Positions 15,449-24,135 of a DNA stretch of 64,000 nt are shown here, piece by piece. The first letter of the stretch is position 1. Each line of letters opens with the position of its first letter. Source of the stretch: Bacillus thuringiensis. GTDB taxonomy: Bacteria; Bacillota; Bacilli; Bacillales; Bacillaceae_G. Under the pieces are notes generated by a model, which was not told where the DNA came from, made no database searches, and saw only the letters and a program-made list of their open reading frames with translations. Location: positions 1,424,501 to 1,488,500 of the forward strand of contig NZ_CP012099.1 in the NCBI RefSeq assembly GCF_001182785.1, given 5' to 3'. Both the position numbers and the translations under genes were made by a program.

Positions 15449-16802
15449 AGGAGGCTTTTACTTCGTTAGATTCGGTTAGTAATGGAACTTTTTTCGTACC
15501 GCTTAACTTAGCGATTGCAAGGCCAATAAGAGCTCCTGCTAATGCTGGTATTAGCCAGCCGATTCCTTCATTATATAAAGGGATAAATTCAAAATATGGT
15601 GTGATGAATGAAACTGAAATACCACCTTGTTTTAATCCATCAAATACGCTCACTACAGCTGCTCCGATTAAAGCACCTACATAAACAGAGCGATATCCAC
15701 CGAAGTATTTATGAAGTAACGATAGTAGTACGAGTACAATCGCAATTGGATACACAACAAGTAGAATTGGAACAGAGATTGCGATAATTTTCGTTAAACC
15801 TAAGTTGGCAACTAATAATCCTAATGCGCAAATGATACTCGCGAACGTTTTGTATGAGAATGTAGTCAATAATGTTGAAAAATATTGGCTGCACGCAGAT
15901 ACGAGTCCAACGCATGTCGTTAAACAAGCGAGTGTAACGATAAGAGATAATAGGAGCAAACCGTACGGACCGAATAATTGTTGTACGATAACAGTAAGTA
16001 GCTGTCCACCATTTTTTGCATATCCGAGAGAGACACTAGTTGCCCCAAGCCAGCCGAGTGCACCATATACAAGTACGAGTCCTGTAGCGGCAATAAGCCC
16101 TGCTTTTGCTGTGGCGATGGCAATGGACTTACGATCATTCACACCTTTAGAGCGAATTGCATTTACAACGATAATTCCAAATGCAAGTGCTGAAATGGTG
16201 TCCATTGTTAAGTACCCTTCCATAAAGCCTTTGAAGATTGGAGAAGTTTGATACTCTTGCATAGCTGGTCCTGATTGCCCAAGTGGTGTAAAGACACTTT
16301 TAACAAACAATAAGAAAATTGAGAGTAATAAAATAGGTGTTAATATATTTCCAATACGATCGACAAGTTTAGATGGATTTAAACTCAGCCAAAATACGAA
16401 AGTAAAGAATATGATTGTATATACAAATAGCACTAGGCTGCTAGAGCGGATTGTTTCTGGTAAGAAAGAACTAACACCCATTTCATAAGCGACATTTGCA
16501 ACACGTGGGATGCCCATGGATGGACCGATGGCAATGTATACAACTACTGTAAAGAAAATTCCGAATAATGGATGGACATGACTCGCGAGTTGCTGCATCC
16601 CATTTCCTGATAGAGAAATTGCGATAACAGTTAGTAGTGGTAAGCCAACTCCTGTTAGTAAAAATCCAATCATTGCTGGCCAAAAGTTTTCACCTGCGTT
16701 TTGTCCAAGCATGGGAGGGAAAATTAAATTACCTGCCCCAAAAAATAAAGAAAATAGCATAAGACCCGTGAAAAAAATATGTTTTTTTGATACAGTGTTC
16801 AT
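15447..16802 (-). CDS. brnQ: Branched-chain amino acid carrier BrnQ
   Basis: Na+-coupled uptake of isoleucine, leucine and valine; LIVCS family, 451 residues, about 12 membrane segments. N-terminal GLMLFSLFFGAGNLIFPPMLGQ is the family signature. GGAGG precedes the ATG on the minus strand. Controlled by the T-box directly upstream, whose specifier reads AUC (Ile), which supports the substrate. Bounded by a terminator at 15421. Confidence 0.93.
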   Translation of the reverse strand: MNTVSKKHIFFTGLMLFSLFFGAGNLIFPPMLGQNAGENFWPAMIGFLLTGVGLPLLTVIAISLSGNGMQQLASHVHPLFGIFFTVVVYIAIGPSMGIPRVANVAYEMGVSSFLPETIRSSSLVLFVYTIIFFTFVFWLSLNPSKLVDRIGNILTPILLLSIFLLFVKSVFTPLGQSGPAMQEYQTSPIFKGFMEGYLTMDTISALAFGIIVVNAIRSKGVNDRKSIAIATAKAGLIAATGLVLVYGALGWLGATSVSLGYAKNGGQLLTVIVQQLFGPYGLLLLSLIVTLACLTTCVGLVSACSQYFSTLLTTFSYKTFASIICALGLLVANLGLTKIIAISVPILLVVYPIAIVLVLLSLLHKYFGGYRSVYVGALIGAAVVSVFDGLKQGGISVSFITPYFEFIPLYNEGIGWLIPALAGALIGLAIAKLSGTKKVPLLTESNEVKAS

Positions 16803-16840
16803 TGTTTTTCCTCCTTTTTTAAATTCATTTGTAAGAACAC

Positions 16841-16872
16841 AAAAAACTCGTCCCTAAAGAAAGGGACGAGTT
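16841..16872 (-). terminator. T-box terminator of brnQ
   Basis: AACTCGTCCCT pairs with AGGGACGAGTT; on the minus strand it is followed by a T-run. Confidence 0.85.
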
Positions 16873-17130
16873 ATATTTACCCGCGATACCACCCTAATTT
16901 ATACATGTAGAAATAAATCTATATGTATACGGCTTTGCAACGTACAACATGATACGTGTTCCTTGTAACGGGGGACGGCCGGTAAGAACTTACTGTAACA
17001 TTCGGTTCTACTTCTCGGAGATGATTTTCGGTTACATACTGAACGTTGGCTTTCAGCAAATTGCCAACTCTCTGGGGAACAGTTCTATAACGTACTCGTT
17101 CTCGTCAATGAATTTTTATTCAAGTATTCT
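16841..17130 (-). promoter_or_regulatory. T-box riboswitch, predicted isoleucine (AUC) specifier
   Basis: On the minus strand AGGGTGGTATCGCGG (T-box, plus 16881-16895) precedes a terminator at 16841-16872. In Stem I, GAGA pairs with TCTC and GTTATA with TGTAAC, leaving ACGAGTAC against CGAAA-ATC-A. The specifier ATC maps to plus 17023-17025. AUC fits isoleucine and the brnQ gene it controls. The left limit of the leader is approximate. Confidence 0.87.
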
Positions 17131-17389
17131 GACAGTATTGTTGCATGTTTTTTTTAGAAAGTCAATATGTTTTTTGAAAGATATATTTATATACGGAAAT
17201 ATCGAAAGTAAAATTCGTTGTTGCAAAAGGAATAATGAATTGTAAAATGGGAGTAAAAATTTGCGGAGAATTGTAAAATTTATAGAGAAAGTTGATATTT
17301 ATAGGAGTAAAGAAGGGATTATTTGAATTTACAGAGAATATTACAACAATCCACTTGCTGGAAAGAACAAACCAAAAGAGGTGACTGAA
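17131..17389. other. AT-rich spacer between brnQ leader and small gene
   Basis: About 260 bases with loosely repeated GAATTGTAAAAT motifs (17237, 17270). Contains the promoter region of the T-box leader on the minus strand. No supported gene. Confidence 0.4.
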
Positions 17390-17599
17390 ATGCTTGCGAT
17401 GGGAGTATTATTTGGCATTATTGCTATAATTGGTTTTATGTGGTTATATTATTCGCGTTCGTTTAAACAAGCAGAAGTTTTACTCTTTCAAAAAGGTAGT
17501 TTGTTGACAAATCAGTCTAGATATTTAGTATGTCCGAAGTGTGGAAGTGCACAGGCCAGAAGTGGAGGATATCAAGAGTGTTGCAAAATTAGATTATGA
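17390..17599 (+). CDS. Small membrane protein with zinc-ribbon-like tail
   Basis: 69 residues: one membrane segment (about 2-22), a basic juxtamembrane stretch and a C-terminal CPKCGSAQ...ECC cluster that could bind zinc, though the second pair is CC rather than CxxC. AAAGAGGTGA lies just before ATG 17390. Unrecognised family; the abrupt end after the cysteines could mean truncation of a longer ancestor. Confidence 0.6.
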   Translation: MLAMGVLFGIIAIIGFMWLYYSRSFKQAEVLLFQKGSLLTNQSRYLVCPKCGSAQARSGGYQECCKIRL

Positions 17600-17604
17600 A
17601 AGAA

Positions 17605-17640
17605 AGGAAGCCTCACATTATTTTGTGAGGCTTCCTTCCT
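17605..17640 (+). terminator. Bidirectional terminator
   Basis: GGAAGCCTCACA (17606-17617) pairs with TGTGAGGCTTCC (17624-17635); between convergent genes. Confidence 0.85.
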
Positions 17641-18416
17641 TACAACTTCATGGCGCTCCAAATTGTCCATCGATCTCTTTCAATAATAGGAGAGACGTTT
17701 TGTAATGCGGTCTGTATATGTTGTAGAAGTTGAGAAATTTCATCATCTGTTAACTCATATAGAATGGATCGACCTGTTCGAGGAGATAAATCTTGTAGCA
17801 ATGCTTCTACAGAATCATGTATTTTTCGTACTTCCCATTGTGTTTGTGTGGGAAGTACGTGAAGAGAATGTTTTTGTAATTCTTTCTGTATCGTGTTAGT
17901 TTTTGGACGTCTTTTTGACTCTATTTCAATGAGTTTTGGAAATATAGAGAAAAAATATCCACGAATGTGTTCGGGACTTCCTGGAACTGTACAATCTTCA
18001 ATCGTTCGATCTTGTAAAATAAGTACACCGTTTTTATTTAATATACGAGAAGCTTCACGTAAAAATGTAGGAATGTCTTGTAAATGATGAATAACTGCGC
18101 GCGAAATAACTATGTCGAATGTTTCATTAGGGTATGGGATATTATGTGCATCACCGTGGATGAATGAAATATTTGGAAAGTTGTTGCAATTTTCTTTTGC
18201 AGCTTGTAATATTTCTTTTGAAAAATCAAGTCCCACAACATTTTTAGCTCCCATAAGAGCAAGTTCTTTCGTATAAATCCCGCCACCGCAGCCAATATCA
18301 ATTATTTGCTTGTTTTGTATGTCTGTAATGTTTGTTACCATTTCAGCCCAAGAAATATGAGCGTTTCTTGTTGCGTATGTGTATTTATTATTTGCATCAT
18401 GAAAATTAATGGACAT
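17640..18416 (-). CDS. Class I SAM-dependent methyltransferase
   Basis: 258 residues. SAM-binding motif I is IIDIGCGGGIYTKEL, motif II VVGLDFS, then FIHGDAHNIPYPNETFDIVISR, typical of the UbiE/Methyltransf_11 group. AAAGGAGGTC precedes ATG 18416. The substrate cannot be told. No operon partner; divergent from the lipoprotein gene. Confidence 0.85.
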   Translation of the reverse strand: MSINFHDANNKYTYATRNAHISWAEMVTNITDIQNKQIIDIGCGGGIYTKELALMGAKNVVGLDFSKEILQAAKENCNNFPNISFIHGDAHNIPYPNETFDIVISRAVIHHLQDIPTFLREASRILNKNGVLILQDRTIEDCTVPGSPEHIRGYFFSIFPKLIEIESKRRPKTNTIQKELQKHSLHVLPTQTQWEVRKIHDSVEALLQDLSPRTGRSILYELTDDEISQLLQHIQTALQNVSPIIERDRWTIWSAMKL

Positions 18417-18524
18417 GATAAAGACCTCCTTTCAATGATTAGTATAACTTATTTAATAGGATGTCACGTTTTTGTTTTATGTATGAAGATTATAAGAATT
18501 TCTTATCGTAAAAGGAGGATTAAT

Positions 18525-19376
18525 TTGAAAGGGAAATATGTATTGTTGTTATTTGTTATGTTACTAGCAGCTTGTGGTCAAGCTGAGCAAAAAAAAGAAA
18601 CAAAAAAAGTAGAAGAGACGGTGAATGAAGTGAAAGAAACAATAGGGGGAACCGTTATACAAAAAAAACATAAAGAGAAAAAGTTGCAGGAATCAGAAGC
18701 GAAGTTAGTAATAGACATTTTGGATAAAGCTGAGAAACAAGAAATAACCGGAAGCTTCGGTGAACCTGAATATGAAATACAAATTAGTAGAGATGGGAAA
18801 AAAGAAACTTATTATGCATGGTTAAGGGGAGAAGATAGACGAGGATGGGTGCAATATAAGAAAGCTATGTATATGTTGAATGAAAAAGATACGGAAAAGC
18901 TTCTGGCTATATTTCCAAATGTTTCAGAACAAAAAGAAGATGAGATGCAGGTAGGTCCTTTAACGGAAGTAACAAAAAAAGATTTGCAGATTACTGCGTT
19001 TCATATTAAAGCAGGCGATCAAAATGTGAATTATATGGTACGGTATACGATTTCACAATCACTATACAACAAGTTAGTGAAGGAACAAGAATATTATTTG
19101 CAACTCACTTTCCCAGAAAAAGTTCAAAAATTAATTGGAGCAAAAGAGAGTGAAATGATTTTAGGTGAAAAAGTAAAGGAAGGGTATAAGCAATATGAAT
19201 TGCATGCTACTGTTCCGATAAAAGGTGCTTCAGAATCACAATTAAAATCATTAGAAACATATTACGAAAAGTATGATTTAAAAATATTAAACAGTGAAAA
19301 AGAAAAAATAGGCGTGTTTCAAAATATAATTCAAATCGTTAAAGAGTATGGTGAAAAAATGAATTTTCAAAGATAA
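18525..19376 (+). CDS. Lipoprotein of unknown function
   Basis: 283 residues. Start TTG 18525 follows AAAGGAGGAT; the first residues form a lipoprotein signal with lipobox LLAAC (Cys near residue 17), then a lysine/glutamate-rich stretch and a mainly beta domain. A much longer reading frame upstream runs through the divergent promoter and is rejected. The stop TAA lies inside a bcr1-like repeat (ATAAAGTGA). No family recognised. Confidence 0.72.
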   Translation: MKGKYVLLLFVMLLAACGQAEQKKETKKVEETVNEVKETIGGTVIQKKHKEKKLQESEAKLVIDILDKAEKQEITGSFGEPEYEIQISRDGKKETYYAWLRGEDRRGWVQYKKAMYMLNEKDTEKLLAIFPNVSEQKEDEMQVGPLTEVTKKDLQITAFHIKAGDQNVNYMVRYTISQSLYNKLVKEQEYYLQLTFPEKVQKLIGAKESEMILGEKVKEGYKQYELHATVPIKGASESQLKSLETYYEKYDLKILNSEKEKIGVFQNIIQIVKEYGEKMNFQR

Positions 19377-19525
19377 AGTGAGACTTTAATCGGAGGAGGA
19401 TACTCATTTTTCATTGATTAATAGTCTTTGCCAATTCGGCGTTGACTCCCGCTTAACTTCTTTGTTCCAACTGAATTTTGAGGTAAGATCCTTATTGGCT
19501 GTAACTGAATTGAAATTCTATGTAG
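19373..19525 (-). repeat. Divergent bcr1-like repeat
   Basis: Starts ATAAAGTGAGACTTTAATC and, in register with the reverse of the intact element at 36.7 kb, shows TTGCCAATTCGG, GTTGACTCCCGC and TGAATTTTGAGG counterparts over about 150 bases. Orientation is the reverse of canonical bcr1 with its ATCCCGC end first. The right end is approximate. Confidence 0.55.
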
Positions 19526-19541
19526 CCTTTCCTAGGAAATG

Positions 19542-19578
19542 ATAATAGAGAGGGGGAAGAACCCCTCTCTATTATTTT
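19542..19578. terminator. Hairpin after small membrane protein gene
   Basis: A perfect 14-bp stem (19542-19555 with 19562-19575), loop GAAGAA. The T-rich tail is on the plus side, so it fits plus-strand transcripts better than the minus gene ending here. Confidence 0.65.
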
Positions 19579-19769
19579 GCTTTTGCAGATGGCTCATTCA
19601 TTGATTTTCGTGTAATAAGAAATGAAATCATAAGAGCGGAAAGAATGATAAGAGTGATAAGTAAGTGATTTGGCAACCAATCTAATAATAATACATAGCT
19701 CACTGTATAAAAAATAAGAGTTGAAGCTAAAAATGATAAAACACCTATTATGAGAGATTGTAAATTCAT
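19572..19769 (-). CDS. Small two-pass membrane protein
   Basis: 65 residues with two hydrophobic segments (about 5-28 and 35-53) and a short charged C-terminus. AAAGGAGGTG is 7 bases before ATG 19769, a strong site. No family recognised; monocistronic. Confidence 0.65.
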   Translation of the reverse strand: MNLQSLIIGVLSFLASTLIFYTVSYVLLLDWLPNHLLITLIILSALMISFLITRKSMNEPSAKAK

Positions 19770-19919
19770 TCGTATGCACCTCCTTTATTTGTATTTTTGG
19801 CTAAAAATGGATTAAATAAACATTATTTCTAACAATAGAAAAAAATATGTCATAATAGAGGCAAGAATAATTTTTGATGGGCTTTTATGACTCGTCACAG
19901 GGGGTTAAAGGAGAGAGAG

Positions 19920-21017
19920 ATGAAAAATAATAAAAAAGGATTATGGGGAATTATTGTTGCCATAGGATTATTTTTACTGTCTAAGTTAAAGTGGATATTT
20001 GCAATTTTTAAATTAGCAAAGTTTTCAACGGTATTTAGTATGTTTCTATCGCTTGGCGCATACGCAGTTATTTATGGTTGGAAATTTGGAGTGGCGCTCA
20101 TTTATTTGTTGTTTGTTCATGAAATGGGCCATTTATGGGCTGCGAAAAGAAAAGGGATCCCAACATCGCCAGCGATCTTTATTCCATTTATGGGGGCTCT
20201 TATTGGAATGAAAGAGATGCCGAAAAATGCAAAAGATGAAGCTTACATTGCCTATATGGGTCCGCTTTTCGGACTTCTGTCATTTTTGCCAGCGATACCG
20301 CTTTATATAATGACGAAAGAGCCATTTTGGGCGCTTGTTATTTTGCTTGGAAGTATGATTAATTTCTTTAATTTAATTCCCGTTTCGCCGCTAGATGGTG
20401 GGCGAATTATTTCAGTTGTCAGTACTAAAATTTGGGGAGCGGGCCTTATTTTATTACTTGGCTATTCAATTTACTTTAAAAGTATTTTGGGAGGATTTAT
20501 TGTTATTATCGGTTGTATGGAATTATATAGAGTGATAAAGAGAGATGAGCCGATTAAGGAATTAGGGCATAAAATTGATGGGATGAAAGAATATGTTGCT
20601 AGGCTTGAAGAGGAATTAAAAGAAACGGGTGCTGTACATCGGACTATATACATGATGCATCATGAGATGAATGCATTAAGACAAAGAGAACGGGAAAAAG
20701 AGTTACAAATAGGTGAACTTCAAAAAATGGAAGTGTTAGAGTATCTTTTACCGAAGTTCGAACCATTAGATTATGTTCCATATGAAGATGAAAAAGATGA
20801 GTATACTATTCACATAAGAGAAGCATTTGAAGCGTCAGAAAGAAAATTAAATGAATGGAAAACAGAAAAGGAACAACAAGAAAACTATTATAAAGTGGAT
20901 ACGAAAACGAAATGGACAGTATTTGCTTGTTATATCGGATTAATAGCTATACTTGGTTATACAGCTTATGAAGGTTATATTGTTTTACAGGAGCATTTGC
21001 CAAGACGAAATGTGTAG
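19920..21017 (+). CDS. Site-2-protease-like M50 membrane metalloprotease
   Basis: 365 residues. Zinc motif HEMGH (H67, E68, H71) within a membrane segment and the third ligand in NLIPVSPLDGGR (D159), so the catalytic set is complete. After about six segments comes a soluble charged helical region (about 205-340) and a final C-terminal membrane segment. ATG 19920 follows AAAGGAGAGAGAG. Substrates unknown; the coiled-coil tail is unusual for the short SpoIVFB/YwhC-like M50 proteins. Confidence 0.85.
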   Translation: MKNNKKGLWGIIVAIGLFLLSKLKWIFAIFKLAKFSTVFSMFLSLGAYAVIYGWKFGVALIYLLFVHEMGHLWAAKRKGIPTSPAIFIPFMGALIGMKEMPKNAKDEAYIAYMGPLFGLLSFLPAIPLYIMTKEPFWALVILLGSMINFFNLIPVSPLDGGRIISVVSTKIWGAGLILLLGYSIYFKSILGGFIVIIGCMELYRVIKRDEPIKELGHKIDGMKEYVARLEEELKETGAVHRTIYMMHHEMNALRQREREKELQIGELQKMEVLEYLLPKFEPLDYVPYEDEKDEYTIHIREAFEASERKLNEWKTEKEQQENYYKVDTKTKWTVFACYIGLIAILGYTAYEGYIVLQEHLPRRNV

Positions 21018-21131
21018 AAAAATATTGTCGAAATGATAGGAAGAATTAATACAGGAATTATATTTCTACGAGAGAATGTTACAAGTATAGTCATACATTG
21101 TAATATCTTTAGTAGAGAAGGAGTTCTGTAT

Positions 21132-21650
21132 ATGAAGAAATTGTTAAGTGTATTCGGGATTATTATCGTAATGATCATTGCGAGTTATAGTCTTATGAAA
21201 GTGCTGTTACATTATGCGAATAAGCCTGCTGAGGTAAATACAATAGCTCAAGTAGAAGATGTGCAAGAAGAGACAAAAGTGCTAGATTTTATTCGAATGA
21301 CACATGAAAGCTATAATAATTTCTTAAATTACGGTAAAGCAGAGAATTATACAGACGGGGATTGGAATCAATTTAAGCAATGGTTTCAACAACAAGAACC
21401 ATCTTTAAAAAATATACATACGGAAATAAAGAATGAAAAAATAAAACGCGATGTAAATAGAAGCTATAAAATTGTAAAAAAAGGTGTGGAACTTCAAAAT
21501 ATTGAGTATGTAGTGTATGCCCACCGTGTATATCATGACTTGGATATTATCGTAAATAAATATAGAGGTGAAACGAATATCTGGGGGTATACGGAGTTTG
21601 GTGATGGGAAAGATAGAAAGGTAATTGAACAAGCTATACAAACAAAATAA
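21132..21650 (+). CDS. Membrane-anchored protein of unknown function
   Basis: 172 residues: one N-terminal membrane segment (about 3-25), then an external, mainly helical domain with WNQFKQWFQQQEPSL. AGAAGGAG precedes ATG 21132. 114 bases after the M50 gene; a TGTCGAA Spo0A-type heptamer lies between them at 21026. No family recognised. Confidence 0.65.
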   Translation: MKKLLSVFGIIIVMIIASYSLMKVLLHYANKPAEVNTIAQVEDVQEETKVLDFIRMTHESYNNFLNYGKAENYTDGDWNQFKQWFQQQEPSLKNIHTEIKNEKIKRDVNRSYKIVKKGVELQNIEYVVYAHRVYHDLDIIVNKYRGETNIWGYTEFGDGKDRKVIEQAIQTK

Positions 21651-21684
21651 TAAGCTAGCTAGAATTCTAGTTAGCTTATTTTCT
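21649..21684 (+). terminator. Terminator
   Basis: A 15-bp stem AATAAGCTAGCTAGA with TCTAGTTAGCTTATT, then TTCTTTT. Confidence 0.85.
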
Positions 21685-21732
21685 TTTGTAAATGCAATGT
21701 TCATATATTATTCACAAAAACAACGTGTTAAT

Positions 21733-21748
21733 AGTGATTAAAATCACA
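21733..21748. promoter_or_regulatory. Crp/Fnr-type operator before hmp
   Basis: AGTGATTAAAATCACA matches TGTGA-N6-TCACA at 9 of 10 fixed positions, with perfect GTGATT/AATCAC arms. It overlaps where the -35 would be relative to TATAAG at 21757-21762. Confidence 0.6.
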
Positions 21749-21809
21749 ATCTGCATTATAAGATTCAGTTAAACTAAAAACAGTTAAGGAAATAGAGGAG
21801 TGGGATACA

Positions 21810-23018
21810 ATGTTAAGTGCAAAAACAATTGAAATCGTAAAGTCAACAGTACCATTATTACAAGAAAAAGGCGTTGAAATTACAACGAGATTTTATCAAA
21901 TTTTATTTTCGGAACATCCGGAGTTATTGAATATTTTCAACCATACGAATCAGAAAAAGGGAAGACAACAACAAGCGTTAGCGAATGCTGTTTATGCTGC
22001 TGCAACGTACATTGATAATTTAGAAGCTATTATTCCAGTTGTAAAACAAATTGGTCATAAGCATAGAAGTTTAGGTATTAAAGCTGAGCATTATCCGATT
22101 GTAGGCACATGTTTACTACGTGCCATTAAAGAGGTCGCAGGTGCACCTGATGAAGTTTTAAATGCATGGGGAGAAGCATATGGTGTCATTGCTGATGCAT
22201 TTATTAGCATTGAAGCAGAGATGTATGAAGAAGCTGCACATAAAGAAGGTGGATGGAAAGACTTCCGCAACTTTGTGATTGTTAAAAAAGTGAAGGAAAG
22301 CGATGTTATTACGTCATTTTATTTGAAACCTGAAGATGGAGGGAAAGTTTCTTCATTCATCCCAGGTCAATATGTAACGGTTCAAATCAATATTGAAGGT
22401 GAGACATATACACATAATCGTCAATACAGTTTATCCGATGCTCCTGGGAAAGAATATTATCGTATTAGTGTAAAGAAAGAAAAAGGTGTAGATACACCAG
22501 ACGGTAAAGTGTCTAATTACTTACATGAACATGTAAAAGAAGGAGATATTTTGCCAGTAAGTGCACCAGCGGGAGATTTCGTATTAAAAATGGATTCAAC
22601 GTTACCAGTTGTACTAATTAGTGGTGGAGTAGGGATTACACCGATGATGAGTATGTTAAATACGTTAATTGAACAAGATTCAAAACGAAATGTATATTTT
22701 GTTCATGCAGCAATAAATAGTAATACACATGCAATGAAAGAACATGTTAAGGCAGTAGACAATGAATATGAACAAGTTAAAGCATACACTTGTTATTCTG
22801 CACCAACTGAAAAAGATTTGGAAACGAAGAACTTTGATAAAGAAGGATTTATTGAAGCAGAATGGTTACAAACTATTATTCCGACAACTGAAGCAGAATT
22901 TTATTTCTGTGGTCCAGTAGCATTTATGAAGCATATAAATGCTGCACTAACTGATTTAGGTGTGAAACAAGAGCATATTCATTATGAATTTTTCGGCCCA
23001 GCAACAAGCTTACAATAA
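21810..23018 (+). CDS. hmp: Flavohemoglobin, nitric oxide dioxygenase
   Basis: Converts NO and O2 to nitrate using NAD(P)H, FAD and heme. 402 residues, full length: globin domain (1-140, proximal His in IGHKHRSLGI), FAD domain with RQYSLSDAPG, and NAD domain with ISGGVGITPMMSML and FYFCGPVAFM. GAGGAGTGGG lies before ATG. A TGTGA-type palindrome is 62 bases upstream of ATG, and a Crp/Fnr-family gene lies convergent downstream. Confidence 0.95.
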   Translation: MLSAKTIEIVKSTVPLLQEKGVEITTRFYQILFSEHPELLNIFNHTNQKKGRQQQALANAVYAAATYIDNLEAIIPVVKQIGHKHRSLGIKAEHYPIVGTCLLRAIKEVAGAPDEVLNAWGEAYGVIADAFISIEAEMYEEAAHKEGGWKDFRNFVIVKKVKESDVITSFYLKPEDGGKVSSFIPGQYVTVQINIEGETYTHNRQYSLSDAPGKEYYRISVKKEKGVDTPDGKVSNYLHEHVKEGDILPVSAPAGDFVLKMDSTLPVVLISGGVGITPMMSMLNTLIEQDSKRNVYFVHAAINSNTHAMKEHVKAVDNEYEQVKAYTCYSAPTEKDLETKNFDKEGFIEAEWLQTIIPTTEAEFYFCGPVAFMKHINAALTDLGVKQEHIHYEFFGPATSLQ

Positions 23019-23037
23019 GACGGATGAGAATAAACAA

Positions 23038-23070
23038 TAAAACGAGGTATTTATTTTACCTCGTTTTTTA
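23038..23070. terminator. Bidirectional terminator between hmp and the Crp/Fnr gene
   Basis: AAAACGAGGTA pairs with TACCTCGTTTT around an 8-base loop; T-runs on both strands. Confidence 0.85.
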
Positions 23071-23563
23071 TTTGTTCTCGTAATAAACGGTTAACTGTTT
23101 CACGGCGTATGCCTATCAGTTGACCAATTTCAGTTTGTGTTAATATTTCATATATAGGAATGTCATCTAAATATAATGTGAACCATTCTTGTAAACGATG
23201 AAGACGTTCTTTTGGTGAGACGGTTGTCAATTGATCAATTCGTTGTTGCATCATTCTTAATTTCGATTGCAATTGCATAGCGATGTTGGCATATGATTCA
23301 GGATTTGCTTGAAGTCTCTCATACCATTCACTACTAGTAATTGGTTCCACTTCTGTTTTTATTAAAGCGATAGCTGTACCGTGATATTCTTTCGGTGAAA
23401 TTAAAGAATGATGAGGTATCGTTTCACCTGGAACGATAATGTTGAATAAAAATGGTGTTCCGTCTTCTTCTAACCGAACTACTTTTAATAAGCCAGTTTT
23501 TATAAAGTATAAAGGACCGTCCTCGCCTTGACGGAATAGTACATCTCCTTTGTGTAGAATCAA
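23051..23563 (-). CDS. Short Crp/Fnr-family regulator
   Basis: 170 residues, some 50 fewer than usual. The start TTG 23563 has GGGGGG 6 bases upstream, so the short N-terminus seems real. It contains the cNMP-like barrel (about 3-95), dimer helix (95-120) and C-terminal HTH with recognition helix GIRRETVNRLLRE. R154, E155 and R159 are spaced as R180, E181 and R185 of E. coli CRP, which read GTGA. No cysteine cluster of Fnr type is present. The palindrome before hmp is a natural target. Confidence 0.8.
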   Translation of the reverse strand: MILHKGDVLFRQGEDGPLYFIKTGLLKVVRLEEDGTPFLFNIIVPGETIPHHSLISPKEYHGTAIALIKTEVEPITSSEWYERLQANPESYANIAMQLQSKLRMMQQRIDQLTTVSPKERLHRLQEWFTLYLDDIPIYEILTQTEIGQLIGIRRETVNRLLREQIKNEVK

Positions 23564-23648
23564 TGTTAGCCCCCCATTAATATGTTTCTATTTCTTCTAT
23601 TTTAGCGTATATGTATATAGATAATATGCTATTTCAACAGCAATTTCA

Positions 23649-23698
23649 TTGACGAAATGTATGCTATTACAGTAGTATACTATTTAGTGTGTAATAGT
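23649..23698. promoter_or_regulatory. Promoter with palindrome before the 75-residue gene
   Basis: TTGACG at 23649-23654; a perfect 10-bp palindrome TAGTATACTA at 23673-23682 overlaps the likely -10, inside a wider inverted repeat CTATTAC (23664-23670) / GTAATAG (23691-23697). Confidence 0.4.
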
Positions 23699-23733
23699 AC
23701 TAGCAATGAATACGCTGTAGGGGGTTTAGTATA

Positions 23734-23961
23734 TTGTTAGATGCGATGAGAATGACGGATATGAGAATTCCGGCGAATGCTATCATTCATGTAGAAGAGA
23801 TGAAAGGTGGAGTCGTTTTATCCGTTGAAGTAGACGGCCAAATTATTTATACGATGGCTTATGATGAAGAAACAGATAGTTATGCTGAATTATATGATCG
23901 AAATGATAAGAGGGCGTGCCAAGTACATGAAGACTTTATGGGATGGTCACTTCTTCACTAA
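23734..23961 (+). CDS. Small soluble protein of unknown function
   Basis: 75 residues, acidic, mainly beta by pattern (GGVVLSVEVDGQIIYTMAYD). TTG 23734 follows TAGGGG at a spacing of 9; ATG 23746 is the alternative. No family recognised. Divergent from the Crp/Fnr gene and ends at a strong terminator. Confidence 0.62.
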   Translation: MLDAMRMTDMRIPANAIIHVEEMKGGVVLSVEVDGQIIYTMAYDEETDSYAELYDRNDKRACQVHEDFMGWSLLH

Positions 23962-23990
23962 AAAAGATGTCAATATGACATCTTTTTTTA
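23960..23990 (+). terminator. Terminator
   Basis: AAAAAAGATGTCA/TGACATCTTTTTTT. Confidence 0.85.
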
Positions 23991-24135
23991 TTAAATCGAT
24001 AGAATATACAAAGAAATGAAATATAAGGATAAAATTTGTAATAATTGATTTTGCATTGTTAGCACTCTGTAACTGCAAGTGAACTATTTTTTCGCTATCA
24101 TAAAGATAACAGTCGCAGTTATAGGAGTGGTCAAC

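Noticed and set aside
17234..17275. 13-residue frame with two cysteines, AAAAGGAAT upstream
   Set aside because: Very short, AT-rich context with repeated motifs; chance is likely.
18306..18524. Long N-terminal extension of the lipoprotein frame
   Set aside because: It crosses the divergent methyltransferase promoter region, while TTG 18525 has AAAGGAGGAT and a proper lipoprotein signal.
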